From the NCBI GenBank assembly GCA_948470475.1, contig OX419343.1, positions 6,530,133 through 6,594,132 on the forward strand: a stretch of DNA of 64,000 bases, read 5' to 3'. This document shows, in pieces, positions 37,528 through 61,574 of the stretch; position 1 is the stretch's first letter, and each line of letters begins with the position of its first letter. The translations under genes were made by a program, and so were the position numbers. Origin of the DNA: Galaxea fascicularis (Eukaryota > Cnidaria > Anthozoa > Scleractinia > Euphylliidae). Below the pieces are notes generated by a model. The model worked only from the letters and a program-made list of their open reading frames with translations. It was not told the origin of the DNA and searched no databases.

Positions 37528-40500
37528 TCAGACAGCAGTTGACTTTGATTGTTGAACCAGGTCTTCGTTTTGCCCGTTCGCCTCAGATGCGTCATTTTTG
37601 TCATTAGTGGATCTTGCGTCGGGGCACAGCTTTTGCTTTAAGGAAACAAAAATCTGCAAGATATTTAAACGACGATCACGGAAATCTCGAATATGATCCA
37701 TAGAGTTCACAAGAACAGACAAGATGCAAGACATCAGAGTTAAGCCAACCATGTAGGGCACTGATAACAGAATAGAATACAAAAACAATTTATATTTTGG
37801 TTGTTTGTCCTCATCCACTTCTCTCTGAAGTGTTTCCAAGTGCACAAAGTCTCCATAACCGATTGTTGTCAATGTTATAAACCATGCGTACAGGCCTTGC
37901 ATGAAAGTCCAGCCTTCAAAGCTTTTGGAAGAAACAGCTGCTAAGATGATCAGAAGAGCTATTGAAGTGCATGCCCAGAAGAAAGTTTTCTTTTTGACGT
38001 GCTTTGGTTCATCCCTTTTGAGCAATCTAGTTTCTGTCTTTACAACAAGAGCAGCTATGGAACTGGCCAGGAGCTCACCTGCTGACTTCATGGCCAGCAT
38101 GGTTATCGGAAGACCAAGGAGACAGATTAAGATGGTGATTCCTCGACCAGTCGTCGTCCTAGGTGTCATGTGCCCATAACCTGGAAGCAAAAGAAAAATA
38201 CCAAAAAGCGCACTTGCACGCACTATGTCTGTCATGCAGTGTCCCTTGGTATTAATTTAGTGAAGAGATTAAAGAATCTAGAGCGAATCCAACAAGTAAA
38301 ATGCGTACGTAAAACAACACGATAGAGTGTCAAACGTGATTGAATGAATGAATAAATGAGTGAATAAATGCTTCTATGAATGAATGAATGACTGAATGAT
38401 GCTGTAGTAGTTGATAACTTGTTATTAACAGTTACTAGAAACGTAATTTATTTAAATAACTTGTTACTAAATGTAAATGTAAAAAAAAAAAAAATAATAA
38501 TAATAAATAAATAAATGCAAATTAATCAACCTGGAATAGCAACTATCGCTAGAACGCTGAGATAGTAAGATGAGTACACATGGTCTTTGATTTCCCTCGT
38601 TGCAGTAAAGTAAGGAAATAGATTTAAAATGCCTCAGAGATAAGGTAAGTGGTTCGTAACGAATAACATCGATTCGCACTCGATCATATCAGGCTCTTAT
38701 ACAATGAATCAACACAAGAACGTAAACAAACTCTTGAGACTGCGCAGTACGGACTGCTTCTTTTCATGTTACATTTGAGCTAGGTTTTGGAGAAATCGAG
38801 CAATCCAACGTTACTATCGTCACTAAGCGTTACTCCGACTTGTTATTATGCAGACTATAATAGAGACAGTTTTAATCGCGATTTATACCTATGTAGTTTT
38901 ATTTCATAGCTTCAAATTAGGTAAAGAAACAAAGGGGGTAGGGAAGACACTCCCCCCCTCCCCTTCGTCCCCTATTGAGGCCCATTTTCAAGGGTGTAGC
39001 TTCTTGGAGGACTCGTCAAATTCTGTCTCCTTTTAATATCGTTCAACATCTTAGCTTCATTTCTTGAATGGGAATGCTGCGTTCACACTTTTTAAGTGAT
39101 CTTCTTTCAAACAATCCTCATTTAAAGCCACGAAACAAGGATGGCGGAATTAGAGGGGGGTATTGGAAAACTGGGGGAGCTAGAGCAGTAGGAATTAAGT
39201 ATTAATATTTTACTTTAAAAAAAACTCACCGAGCCTAGTGACAGTCTGTAAGATTCGCGCATGCACACTTCTTTTAGTCTACTTATCTCATGGAAACGTC
39301 AACATGAGGCAATTTTATTCAGGTTGCATTGTCACAATATATTCAAAGTATTAATGAGTGCTATTAACTCTACCTCCTTACGAGTCTACCTCCTAAGCGT
39401 CTACATTTTGTCTCCTGGACACATAAAACCTGGCGCCAGGATCAAGAACTCTTCCATTTAGCTGGGTTGATGCATTGCAAAATAAAGTCATTGCTGGCTC
39501 AAATAAAAATAATTAAAACAAATGTTTCTTGTAATAAACAGCACACGATGTGCAGCTAATAAGCCAATATGTCCGCTCATGGATTCGCTAACAAAGCAAA
39601 CCTTTTGATGTTACCAGATGGACGAAATAAACTGATGCAAATTGACATCATTTTCCTTTTTAAAGTCTATTTCCATTTTCTTTTTTTTTTTATTGTTTTT
39701 AAAATCTCCTGTTGATTGGATCTCTTTAATCACTGTGTGTTTTGTTAATCGAACGTTTAACCGTTTCAGCTCATAAAATGCTAGGAAGCTGTTTGTTTTA
39801 GATTAAAAAAAAATGAAACTTTTCTCAGTTGTGTGCAAAATTTCTCATGTGATAGTTTTGTTTATTTTGGCCACTTCATCTGTTTTCACTTGCCTCTTAA
39901 ACACCTGTCAAAATCTGTCAAATTTTATGCGAATTCAGGAACGAGATAAATATCATGAAAAGCAAAAAGACTGTTTTGTGCAAGTGCTCTTAGTAGTGGA
40001 CGTACCTTTCAAAGGAAATCATCTGGGATTAATTTTCGTTTTGCAAATTTCACGCTGCATCGTCAAAATTAAAATTGTTCCCTAAAAATGCCACATTTCA
40101 GAATAAATTCTGAATTAGTGTCATGTTACAGATACGAGCCAAGCAAGCGTTGCATGCCAACCGGATTGTAAACGAACTGAAAAAAGAGCACGATGTTCTA
40201 AAATTAGCGTTTCAATTTCCTCATGGGAGGTAATCTGATGCGCTGGCAAACAATCTTTAGTCGGAGTATGGACATGGCAGTTTTGCCTTTGTGTATAGCA
40301 ACTACTGATGACCCAAACCCTTTACCCATTCTTTACCAACTGTTGTAAGGGAAGCGAAGACGAATCCGCAGCTGTTAAGGAACGTCCAGTCTAATTCCTC
40401 GCCCATCTTTACTGCTTTTGTAGCATTCTGTACAAAACCATTAAAGTCATCCTCCGTGACGTTATATTTTCGATCCATTTCGTTTTTAAGATCTTCCAGG

Positions 40501-40628
40501 GCTTTGTCCATTCTCTTGTGGGCTGGTTCATCTGTTTTCTCTATGATTGTAAATATCCAAGCGGTAAACAGGCCATAGGAGTAAAATATTACCACACGCT
40601 GTAGTGCCTTCCCAAGAAGGGCTTTCAT
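37528..40628 (-). CDS. Two-pore-domain potassium channel (K2P), copy 5 (reverse strand)
   Basis: On the - strand the exons are 40628-40337 and 38180-37528 (314 residues), joined at the same phase-1 GYG position (GTTG|gtaaag ... cttccag|GTTAT). TM1 spans about residues 10-30. The cap has sequon NVT, then P1 TVGYGH (96-101), TM2, a Lys/Arg-rich linker ending HVKKK, TM3, P2 TIGYGD (203-208) and TM4. The acidic, Asn-rich tail ends KSTAV. The tail lacks the RSx(S/T) ending of the other copies and instead fits a class I PDZ ligand (T-x-V at the C-terminus). The start ATG is 4 nt after a 3' splice site (ggcag). This is the most diverged intact copy and lies tail-to-tail with the pseudogene, so an inversion or older duplication is likely. 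Confidence 0.9.
38181..40336 (-). other. Intron of K2P copy 5
   Basis: This 2156-nt intron contains a (GAAT)n-like tract (about 38338-38400) and an A/T microsatellite near 38480-38515. No element with clear ends or other gene is seen. Confidence 0.7.
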
Positions 40629-40633
40629 TTTAC

Positions 40634-43600
40634 TGCCTTAAATAAGAAAGAAATTATTCATCAAATACAACGCACTCACAACTCAGCACTGAAGCATATT
40701 CAGACAGCCCCCCTCCCCTTCCCCACAAAAAAGAAATTTTGAAAGACGTATCTTAGAGTTTTTAAGAGCTACTGTACCTTCTAAACGAGGGGTAATACGA
40801 GAGAACGGATTTGGATAATAAAAGGGCTGGTGCCTCGCTTTCTTTGTGGACGTTCCACGCAACAACTGTGAGAACTCTGACCTGTGTAAACAATCTTACA
40901 ACATTACTTTGTGGTAACTGTCCTAGGTATGATATTTGCCTGAGGCGATGATACTGGAGGCTGTTTCTGCCTTCAATGCACTTGGTTTCATTATCATAGA
41001 AGCACAGCCTAAAAGCCACGCATTACGATAAACCTAGGGAGCCCCGGCCTTTTTTAAACAGAGAAATAAATAGTACGAGTTCTCCCTCTCTCTCTCTCTC
41101 TAAGGAGCTTCACGGCTGAAATCGGACGACTTTGTCCCATTCTTTTTTATCCATACTTACGACTCTTACAAAATCTCATGGCGGCTGTCTTTTCTCTTTT
41201 CACTTTACAGCCCGCACGTCTCTTACAAGAAGCGCTCGTTCAAACAGCCATATCACTCATCAGCGATGTAAATTGACACATAATCCACCGATCTGCCTAC
41301 TACAAAGAGTGTAGCAACATTAAACAAAAAAAAATTAAACTGTTTTTTGTTACCTTTTTAGATGCTGCGACTTCGCGTTTTGTAGTGATACTTTCACATT
41401 TGCCATCTACGGTTGGCAAATGCACATGAATGAGGATTATGTTAATAGTCGTCAGCAAAGTTGTCAGTGCTTAGGAAGAAAGGTACCCGCCTATTAGAAA
41501 GCAGACGGTGTAATTAAAGCTACTAAATTAATGTTACGCACGTTATGGCTCAATGTGCTCATAAAATATTTATAAAAAAATGAGGAATTTGCATCAGATC
41601 AGTCATCAAAATAAACGCATCAGTTTCACCACCTGCTGAATTATATCTAGCACTGAAAGACAAGTTTTAAAACCCACAAACTGTGCCAAAGTTTTGTCAT
41701 TAGATTTTGCTTCGCATAAACACAACAGTTGACGATAGCTGTGTAAATGTTCTTCAAACGGTTCTTAAGCATGGCAGCTGTTTGCACATATGTCCAGGCT
41801 CACGGATGGTGGGCTCTTAGCTATTGTCTATAGACCGAGGAGTGCTGAGTGTGGGGGCAAAGAAACGTTTCCCGGAGATGTTGAGATTAGCACTGCTGTT
41901 TTAATGAACAAAGTGTAAAATATCTCCGAAACTTAGCTTGAACATTTGGTAAGATGTTTTTGACCATGAAGTTCTTTAACAAGTCAAGGAAATGAATGGA
42001 AGGGAAAACTTAGTCGACGCTACCAATTTGAGACCAGGTCTATACAACAACGCGTTTTGATTCGAAAACGATTAAGTTTTGAGTTTTCCCCTTTCGACCA
42101 CACTTTTAAAAAAACTAAAAACGGTGATGACACTGGGAAATTTTTTTCTGGTACGATCATTATCACTGATCTCAAAAAATTGAACTGATTACAAATTTTG
42201 AAGATCTTTAGTCGCTTGGCTTTCGCCCTGTCAAGCGCTCTTTTTCAACCACCAATTCATCTGTTTATTAGATCATGTGTTTCTGGTTTCACCTCACGTT
42301 TTGCTGCCAGAGATTATTTTGGGGCTCGAACATATACACGGAAATGTGTCAAGTGTCAAGAAGGGCTTACGTCACGAAGTGTAGGGACGGCAAAGTTTTT
42401 CTTACAACGCAAATGTTTCACTAAGACACTTCGCCCCATTTGTAGAAGAAGGGGAATGAAGGCAAGATTTCCCTCTCCTGATTTTCCTGTTTTTGTTCTG
42501 TTATAGTTTAAACGTACTTTGTGCTCACCTGACAATAGCCCTTATTCACCATGTCAGCCATCTTTATACACGCATAGGAAGAGACTGATGGGAAGAGACT
42601 GAATTAGGGCACGTGGTCTCTCGGACGGCAAGCATTCATGAAATTTTAACTGTACTGAAATAAGTTTACGTTGCAAATAGACATCGCCGGTGTACTGACT
42701 GGTGCGGATATATTCGATCTTTTCCTTACACAAAACGGCACAACGGTCACCTTTCCCAAGTTAAATCTAAGAGCAAATGTCTATGTTTTCGCCTTTTTCG
42801 CCAATATCAGCGTTCGGATAACCCAAACAAATACACGAACCACGAAGAACGAAGCCGGTATAATTAACACTTTAAAATTCCGTGATCACACAAGAATCCC
42901 CCGCGAATCCCCTGTCGTTTGCACCCTGAGTGACAACGTGACATCAATGTTTTTCCGTCAATGCCTTAGCGCGCAAAAAGATGGCGGTGATCGTGAATGA
43001 GGACTACCGTGACGTCATACTGAATAGACCGATAATCAAATAAAACGTTATTCAAACCAAAGACAACTAAATGGCATAAACTACTAATATCACAACACCA
43101 AACAATCAAAGAGAATCCTAGTATGTGAAAATCTCTCGTTTTGGTTGGTATGCCTCTCCAATATGGTTACAACGATGTGTTGAGGCGCAAATATATACGT
43201 GGCATCACCTTGACTTGGCAGAACTGATTTAAAAATACACAACTTTTGAGCCGACAATTTGACAGCTTTGATCCTTCGACTATTGGGTTTGGGTCTCATC
43301 TGTTGACAACAGGTTAAATTGTACGTTTAAAACAATGATCCTCATGGTCTCGTGTAAATGACATGGTTGTTAAGGTCATTCCCCAGAAAAGAAGTCGCAA
43401 TAGATTTTACTTGACACTTTGCAGGGTGGTGATCAACGTCAAGGGCATCAAAGAAATACATACAAAGAGAGGGCGGCCGCGTCCATTTGTGCTTTGATGC
43501 CTTACTTCATACCTACTTTCATAAATTATTAGCATAGTTTGTACTGAGCCGAACGTTGTCTGAGACTTTATTATTTACAAAAACTGGACAAAAGCAATGC

Positions 43601-44417
43601 GATATTTTGTAAAGGTTTTTGTGATTATTTTGACTATTGGAGTGTGAACGATCTTCCACCCACTTTCATTCATATTTATCGTTTAACCCTTTCTTTAATT
43701 ATATACTGAAGGTCACATGAATGAGCCCTATTGTGAGTCCCATTATCAGCTATTCTTTGCGACCCGATTTATCCATTTACTTTCAAAGTTTTGAGGTCTC
43801 TGATTGGTCCATTAGATGTTTTAAAGACATGCGTCGTGGTCAAAAAATGCCCAAGTTGGGGCCAAGAAAAAAAAAAAAAACAACAACAACAACTTTGCCT
43901 CCCATGTGAAAAGTCGCAGCTGGTACGTCGAGAGGGGGTTGGCATCCTTGCCAGACCTCTTCATGTACACCCGAGGGTTTAGGATAGGCGGCTGTGGGTA
44001 GTAATACACTGCTAACCAGTCATCCATAACTGGTTAAGCACGAAAATGCATGAAAAATCGTTAATTGGATGTTAAAAGCTTTAAAGAGATGGATAGCTGA
44101 AAAAATTATGATTAAATGAGGCTCAAAATATTTTTCCCTCAGTTCTGTTTCCTTCAGGGGAACATTTCCTCAGACTAACGCAACTCGAGCTGTTTGGTTT
44201 CTATCGCTAAAACGCCAAGTCCAAGACGCCAATTCCAAGATGTTTTCAGGGAACTTCGTAACTCAAATGCTGTGAATCAGACGTTTTCAAGCTGCTGTCC
44301 AGTTTTTGACCGTGGAAGTGAACAAGAACCATTTCAGTTATCCTTTCAGGCCTTTTATATAGCCTTGGAAAACTAAATCGAGTTCTATAGCTGCCTAAAT
44401 TGTCAGATTATACTTAA
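40634..44417. other. Intergenic stretch between K2P cluster and D8C/EGF gene
   Basis: It should contain the promoter and 5'UTR exon of the reverse-strand K2P gene. Frames at 42198-42506 and 42671-43000 are open but unrecognisable. A (CT)n tract lies at 41086-41101. No gene is supported. Confidence 0.4.
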
Positions 44418-44809
44418 ACCCCATTTACACTACAGAAAAAAACGGCTAGGCAAGGGTGAAAACCGGCAAGGATAATTTTCATCTCAGGCAAGGCAAGGGT
44501 AAATTGAGTGGTGTAAACTGTCAAAGGCTGCCTTACCTTGCCAATTTAATTTTCGGTTTTGGGACCACGTTTAGATGTTGTCCCGTTTTTGAAAATATCG
44601 GTAAGGCAAGGCCGAAAACCGGCGCCATGTTGAATTAGCACAATGCGCATGCTCACTTACAAATCTAAGCCTTGCCTGGAACAAAATAGCCTTGCCTAGA
44701 ACAAATCAAGCAAGGGTGAAACGGTACACGTGTAAACAATCCTTGCCTTACCAGAATGTTAGCTACCCTTGCCAGTTTTTTATCCTTTTTTCTGTAGTGT
44801 AAATGGGGT
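44418..44809. mobile_element. 392-bp MITE with TAA duplication
   Basis: The inverted ends accccatttacactacagaa / ttctgtagtgtaaatggggt are flanked by TAA on both sides (44415-44417 and 44810-44812). The interior has several 'aggcaaggg' and 'ccttgcc' words in both orientations. The 3-bp duplication fits a PIF/Harbinger-type source. Confidence 0.8.
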
Positions 44810-44812
44810 TAA

Positions 44813-46972
44813 TGGCAGTGCTAGTTTTTGATCACTAACAAATTAAGCTGATCATGAATCTTTAAGGTGAAAGACGCTTTCTGAACAAATATCGAGTTGA
44901 GAAGTCTTATCAAGGCCTCATTTGCTCCTAATTTGTGAAAGGAGAGTTCTAATCTTCAGTCAGTTTTTTATGGTAGTAAACCGCCTGGGTATTCAATTAG
45001 TTCCTCAAACTAAGCAACAAACGTTGACAAAATAGAAAGCAAATTTTAAAAGCAAATAGGTTAGCGAATCAAAACTTTTCTTCGTGCTTTTTTGTGCTCT
45101 CGAGAGCTCTTCATATAATAACTCGTCTCTTATTGATTTCAAATGAAAAAGAACTGAATACATCTTCCTTTTAGCTGTCATTTGCGTTAATTCTTTGTTT
45201 GGATAGCGTTAATTTAATTTTAGTTCCCGTTCGCTTGTTATTTCAATATTTAGAATGTTTTCCCCGTCAACAGTTCGAGGCCAGTTTCTGTAAAATGACG
45301 ACTTTTATACCGAAACGCTTTCTCTAATTAGAGGAACCTAGTCAAGGACGGCTTGTGGGTCAGATATCTCAACTGAAATAGACAAAGCTTTTACTGTGTA
45401 ACAAATAGGCTGTTCCTTGTATAAGATTACCGCTCTTTTATTATATTCTAAAACCTCTTTCTTAACAACCATTTTCTTAACAAGGCAAAAAAGCTAATTT
45501 CAAATTAATACTGACAAAATTTAATATAGTTCCAGTAAGTGTTGTCTCGAAAAAACAAATAATTTGTCAGTAACCTTTGATTTATACGAGGGTGTAGTGA
45601 CGACAGGGTCGCTTTTCTCTTTGTATTTGAGACACTTCTGAACGGTGAGTGAGCTTCCAACTTTTTATTATATATGCCTTACAAAATGTAGAAAAACACA
45701 TCCCTAAAATTGTAGGCTACTTTGCGGATGATCATGTAAAGAAAATATTCTCAAAAAAAATCTTGCCTTATATGAGGAAACCGTATGCTAGTCAAATAGA
45801 AAATTGTTTTGACTCTGAATAGAAATACTGAATAGAAACGTTTTAGAGGAGCCTTGATCAACACTATTACTGAGGGTGATCGACATTCTGATTGATGAAA
45901 TCATGAAGTGTGACCATTTGAAAGAAAGATCACGAGCCGATAAAAAAAAACTACCTTTAGAAATACTTAATTAATTGAGAGTGAAGAATTACTCGAAAGC
46001 TCCTCTCGACCACTTCGATACGCTGCAGAATGTTCACATCACGGCGTTACCTTTCAAATAAAAGCTGTACAAAACAATCTTTTTTCGTCACTGATAATTG
46101 CCAAGGGACGTTGCAAGGAAATAAATGGGAAAGTGTTTGCCCCTGCTGATTTGTGACAGGGAAGCTTCTCAAAGCACTCAAGCTCAAGCTTGATGAAAAA
46201 AGTTGATACAAGACACCTTTCGGCCGCAAATGTCTTTTATCTTTTAAGGGACCGATATCACTTTCAAGGATCTGAATGCCGAAATTTTCAAAAGGGTGTA
46301 AATTCTCCCACCGAATCCGGTACATATCCAAGCTTTTATCCCCGGATATTGGTTTTCTTTTCTTTTCTATTTGTCTTTTTTTTTTAAGTGCTTTCAGGAA
46401 AAAAATAACCTGGGCTTCAGTATTTGCAAACCCTGATTTTTAACCTTATAACAGACAAAAGGAGTGAAGCTAAAAGAAACGGACGCATGGTTTTGAAAAT
46501 CACACACATAATACTGAGTTAATTTAGTTTAATAGATTTGTTTGGTTTGCACAGGTTTTCAATTAAGTCTTGATAAGTTATTGGTAGGCATATTTGTTGT
46601 CCAATTTACGTTGAACCAAATCAATTCCTTTTGAGGCTCGCTGTCTGTTCAAATTAAATGATTGTGAATACATATTTACACAGTGGGTGAAGGATAACAA
46701 TTTTAGAGATCATCGTATTTCTGAATGCAACTTTGGCAATCGCGAAACAAAGCCTGAAAAAAAAAAAAACATTTTTTAACCGCTAAAGTTGCGTTTGCAA
46801 TTGCGATGATATACAGCACTTTCAATTAAAAACGATTAGCAAATATTACCATCTGAACCTTTGATCATGAACAATTTTGAGGGAAATAAACGTTTAGTTT
46901 ATTGGAATACAAAATAACCCATCTGCTTAGCTAATCTGCTTGATTATATTTAGAGAGTGTACGGTCTTGGGT
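44813..46972. other. Upstream region of the D8C/EGF gene
   Basis: No gene or repeat with clear ends is seen. A promoter for the gene starting at 46973 is expected here, but no motif decides its place. Confidence 0.35.
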
Positions 46973-60677
<13,705 letters not shown>

Positions 60678-61273
60678 GTCAGTAGGAATATGATCTAGGG
60701 TAAATTGGTTGTACAACTTGTACAGCACAGATTGAGACGACCATCTCAAGAGAGACATAATGCCAGTTACTGTTTTCTGTAGACTGCCGAAGCCAGAGGC
60801 TTCTATGGCATGGTCAAGGTCAAGATAGAGTCAAAGACAAAGCAAAAATTTACCATTAGTATTACAGTAATACAATCGAAAACAAATCCCAATAAAAGAA
60901 AGATATTTCACAAGTTATTTCAGCAAGTGAGTTTAAAAGGACGAGTTCGCCATCATAGTGATTCTACAGTCTAATTAATGTATAAAAGTGAACTTTGTTT
61001 TCTCTGGTATGAAGGATGCAACAATGGAGCTTAGCAATTAATTTTGAAGAACTATATTTCCTTATTATAGTCTTAGACATATTGACGTTCTAGTTCGTCA
61101 GAGAGTATGCAAAAAACTAAATTTGAATTCGTCGAATTTTCTTAATTTGCAGTTAATGACGTAACAAATCGGAGTGTATTCTTTCCTTTTGTTCGTGCAA
61201 CTTAATAGACGCCCTACGTCTAGCGCGTCTAGACATAGACGCCCAACTTAAAGCGTTTATAAGATATGACAGG
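60678..61273. other. Region between D8C/EGF gene and Gypsy LTR
   Basis: AT-rich with no recognised exon. The true 3' end of the D8C/EGF gene could lie here, or the gene could continue beyond the retrotransposon. Confidence 0.4.
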
Positions 61274-61427
61274 TGTAACAACCGCGAGTCTTCTCTAGAT
61301 AAATGTCATTTAATAACAGAGCACTTTGCCGACTACATCTCACAACGTGGCATTGCAAAGCGATGCTTATGCGCATGTGCAAAACTGACTATACTGGAAT
61401 TGTCGGAATGCTGGACTGGATATTACA
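61274..61427 (-). repeat. 3' LTR of Ty3/Gypsy element
   Basis: On the - strand it starts TGTAATATCCAG (61427) and ends GGTTGTTACA (61274), with the TG...CA ends of LTRs. It lies about 150 bp after the pol stop and directly after a purine tract. ACAGG (61269-61273, + strand) would be the target duplication. The 5' LTR is outside the window, so the boundaries cannot be confirmed by a pair. Confidence 0.6.
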
Positions 61428-61440
61428 TTTCTCCCTTCTT
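61428..61440 (-). other. Polypurine tract of Ty3/Gypsy element
   Basis: On the - strand aagaagggagaaa stands immediately before the LTR start, the usual place for the plus-strand primer of LTR retrotransposons. Confidence 0.6.
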
Positions 61441-61574
61441 CCAGAGACGGTCTTACCCTTAAATAAAACGCAACTAGAAAACAATGTCCTAAATGTCCAA
61501 TGTTCTAAGCTTGAACAGAAAACTGTTTCTGGGCATATAAATGTCTATGTCCTGTAACGCAAGCTTAGTACAGT

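Noticed and set aside
42528..42575. On the - strand, ATGGCTGACATG... ending at CAG|gtgagc as a first exon for K2P copy 5
   Set aside because: Splicing to the acceptor at 40633 would place a stop (TAA) at once in frame, so it cannot extend the protein. It could only be a leader with a short upstream frame, which is not provable here.
42198..43000. Two open frames of about 100 residues
   Set aside because: The translations are unrecognisable and no gene structure surrounds them.
60678..60686. TAG just after the last calcium-binding EGF exon as the certain end of the gene
   Set aside because: A usable donor (G|gtcagt) sits at the same place as in all other such exons, so the end is undecided.
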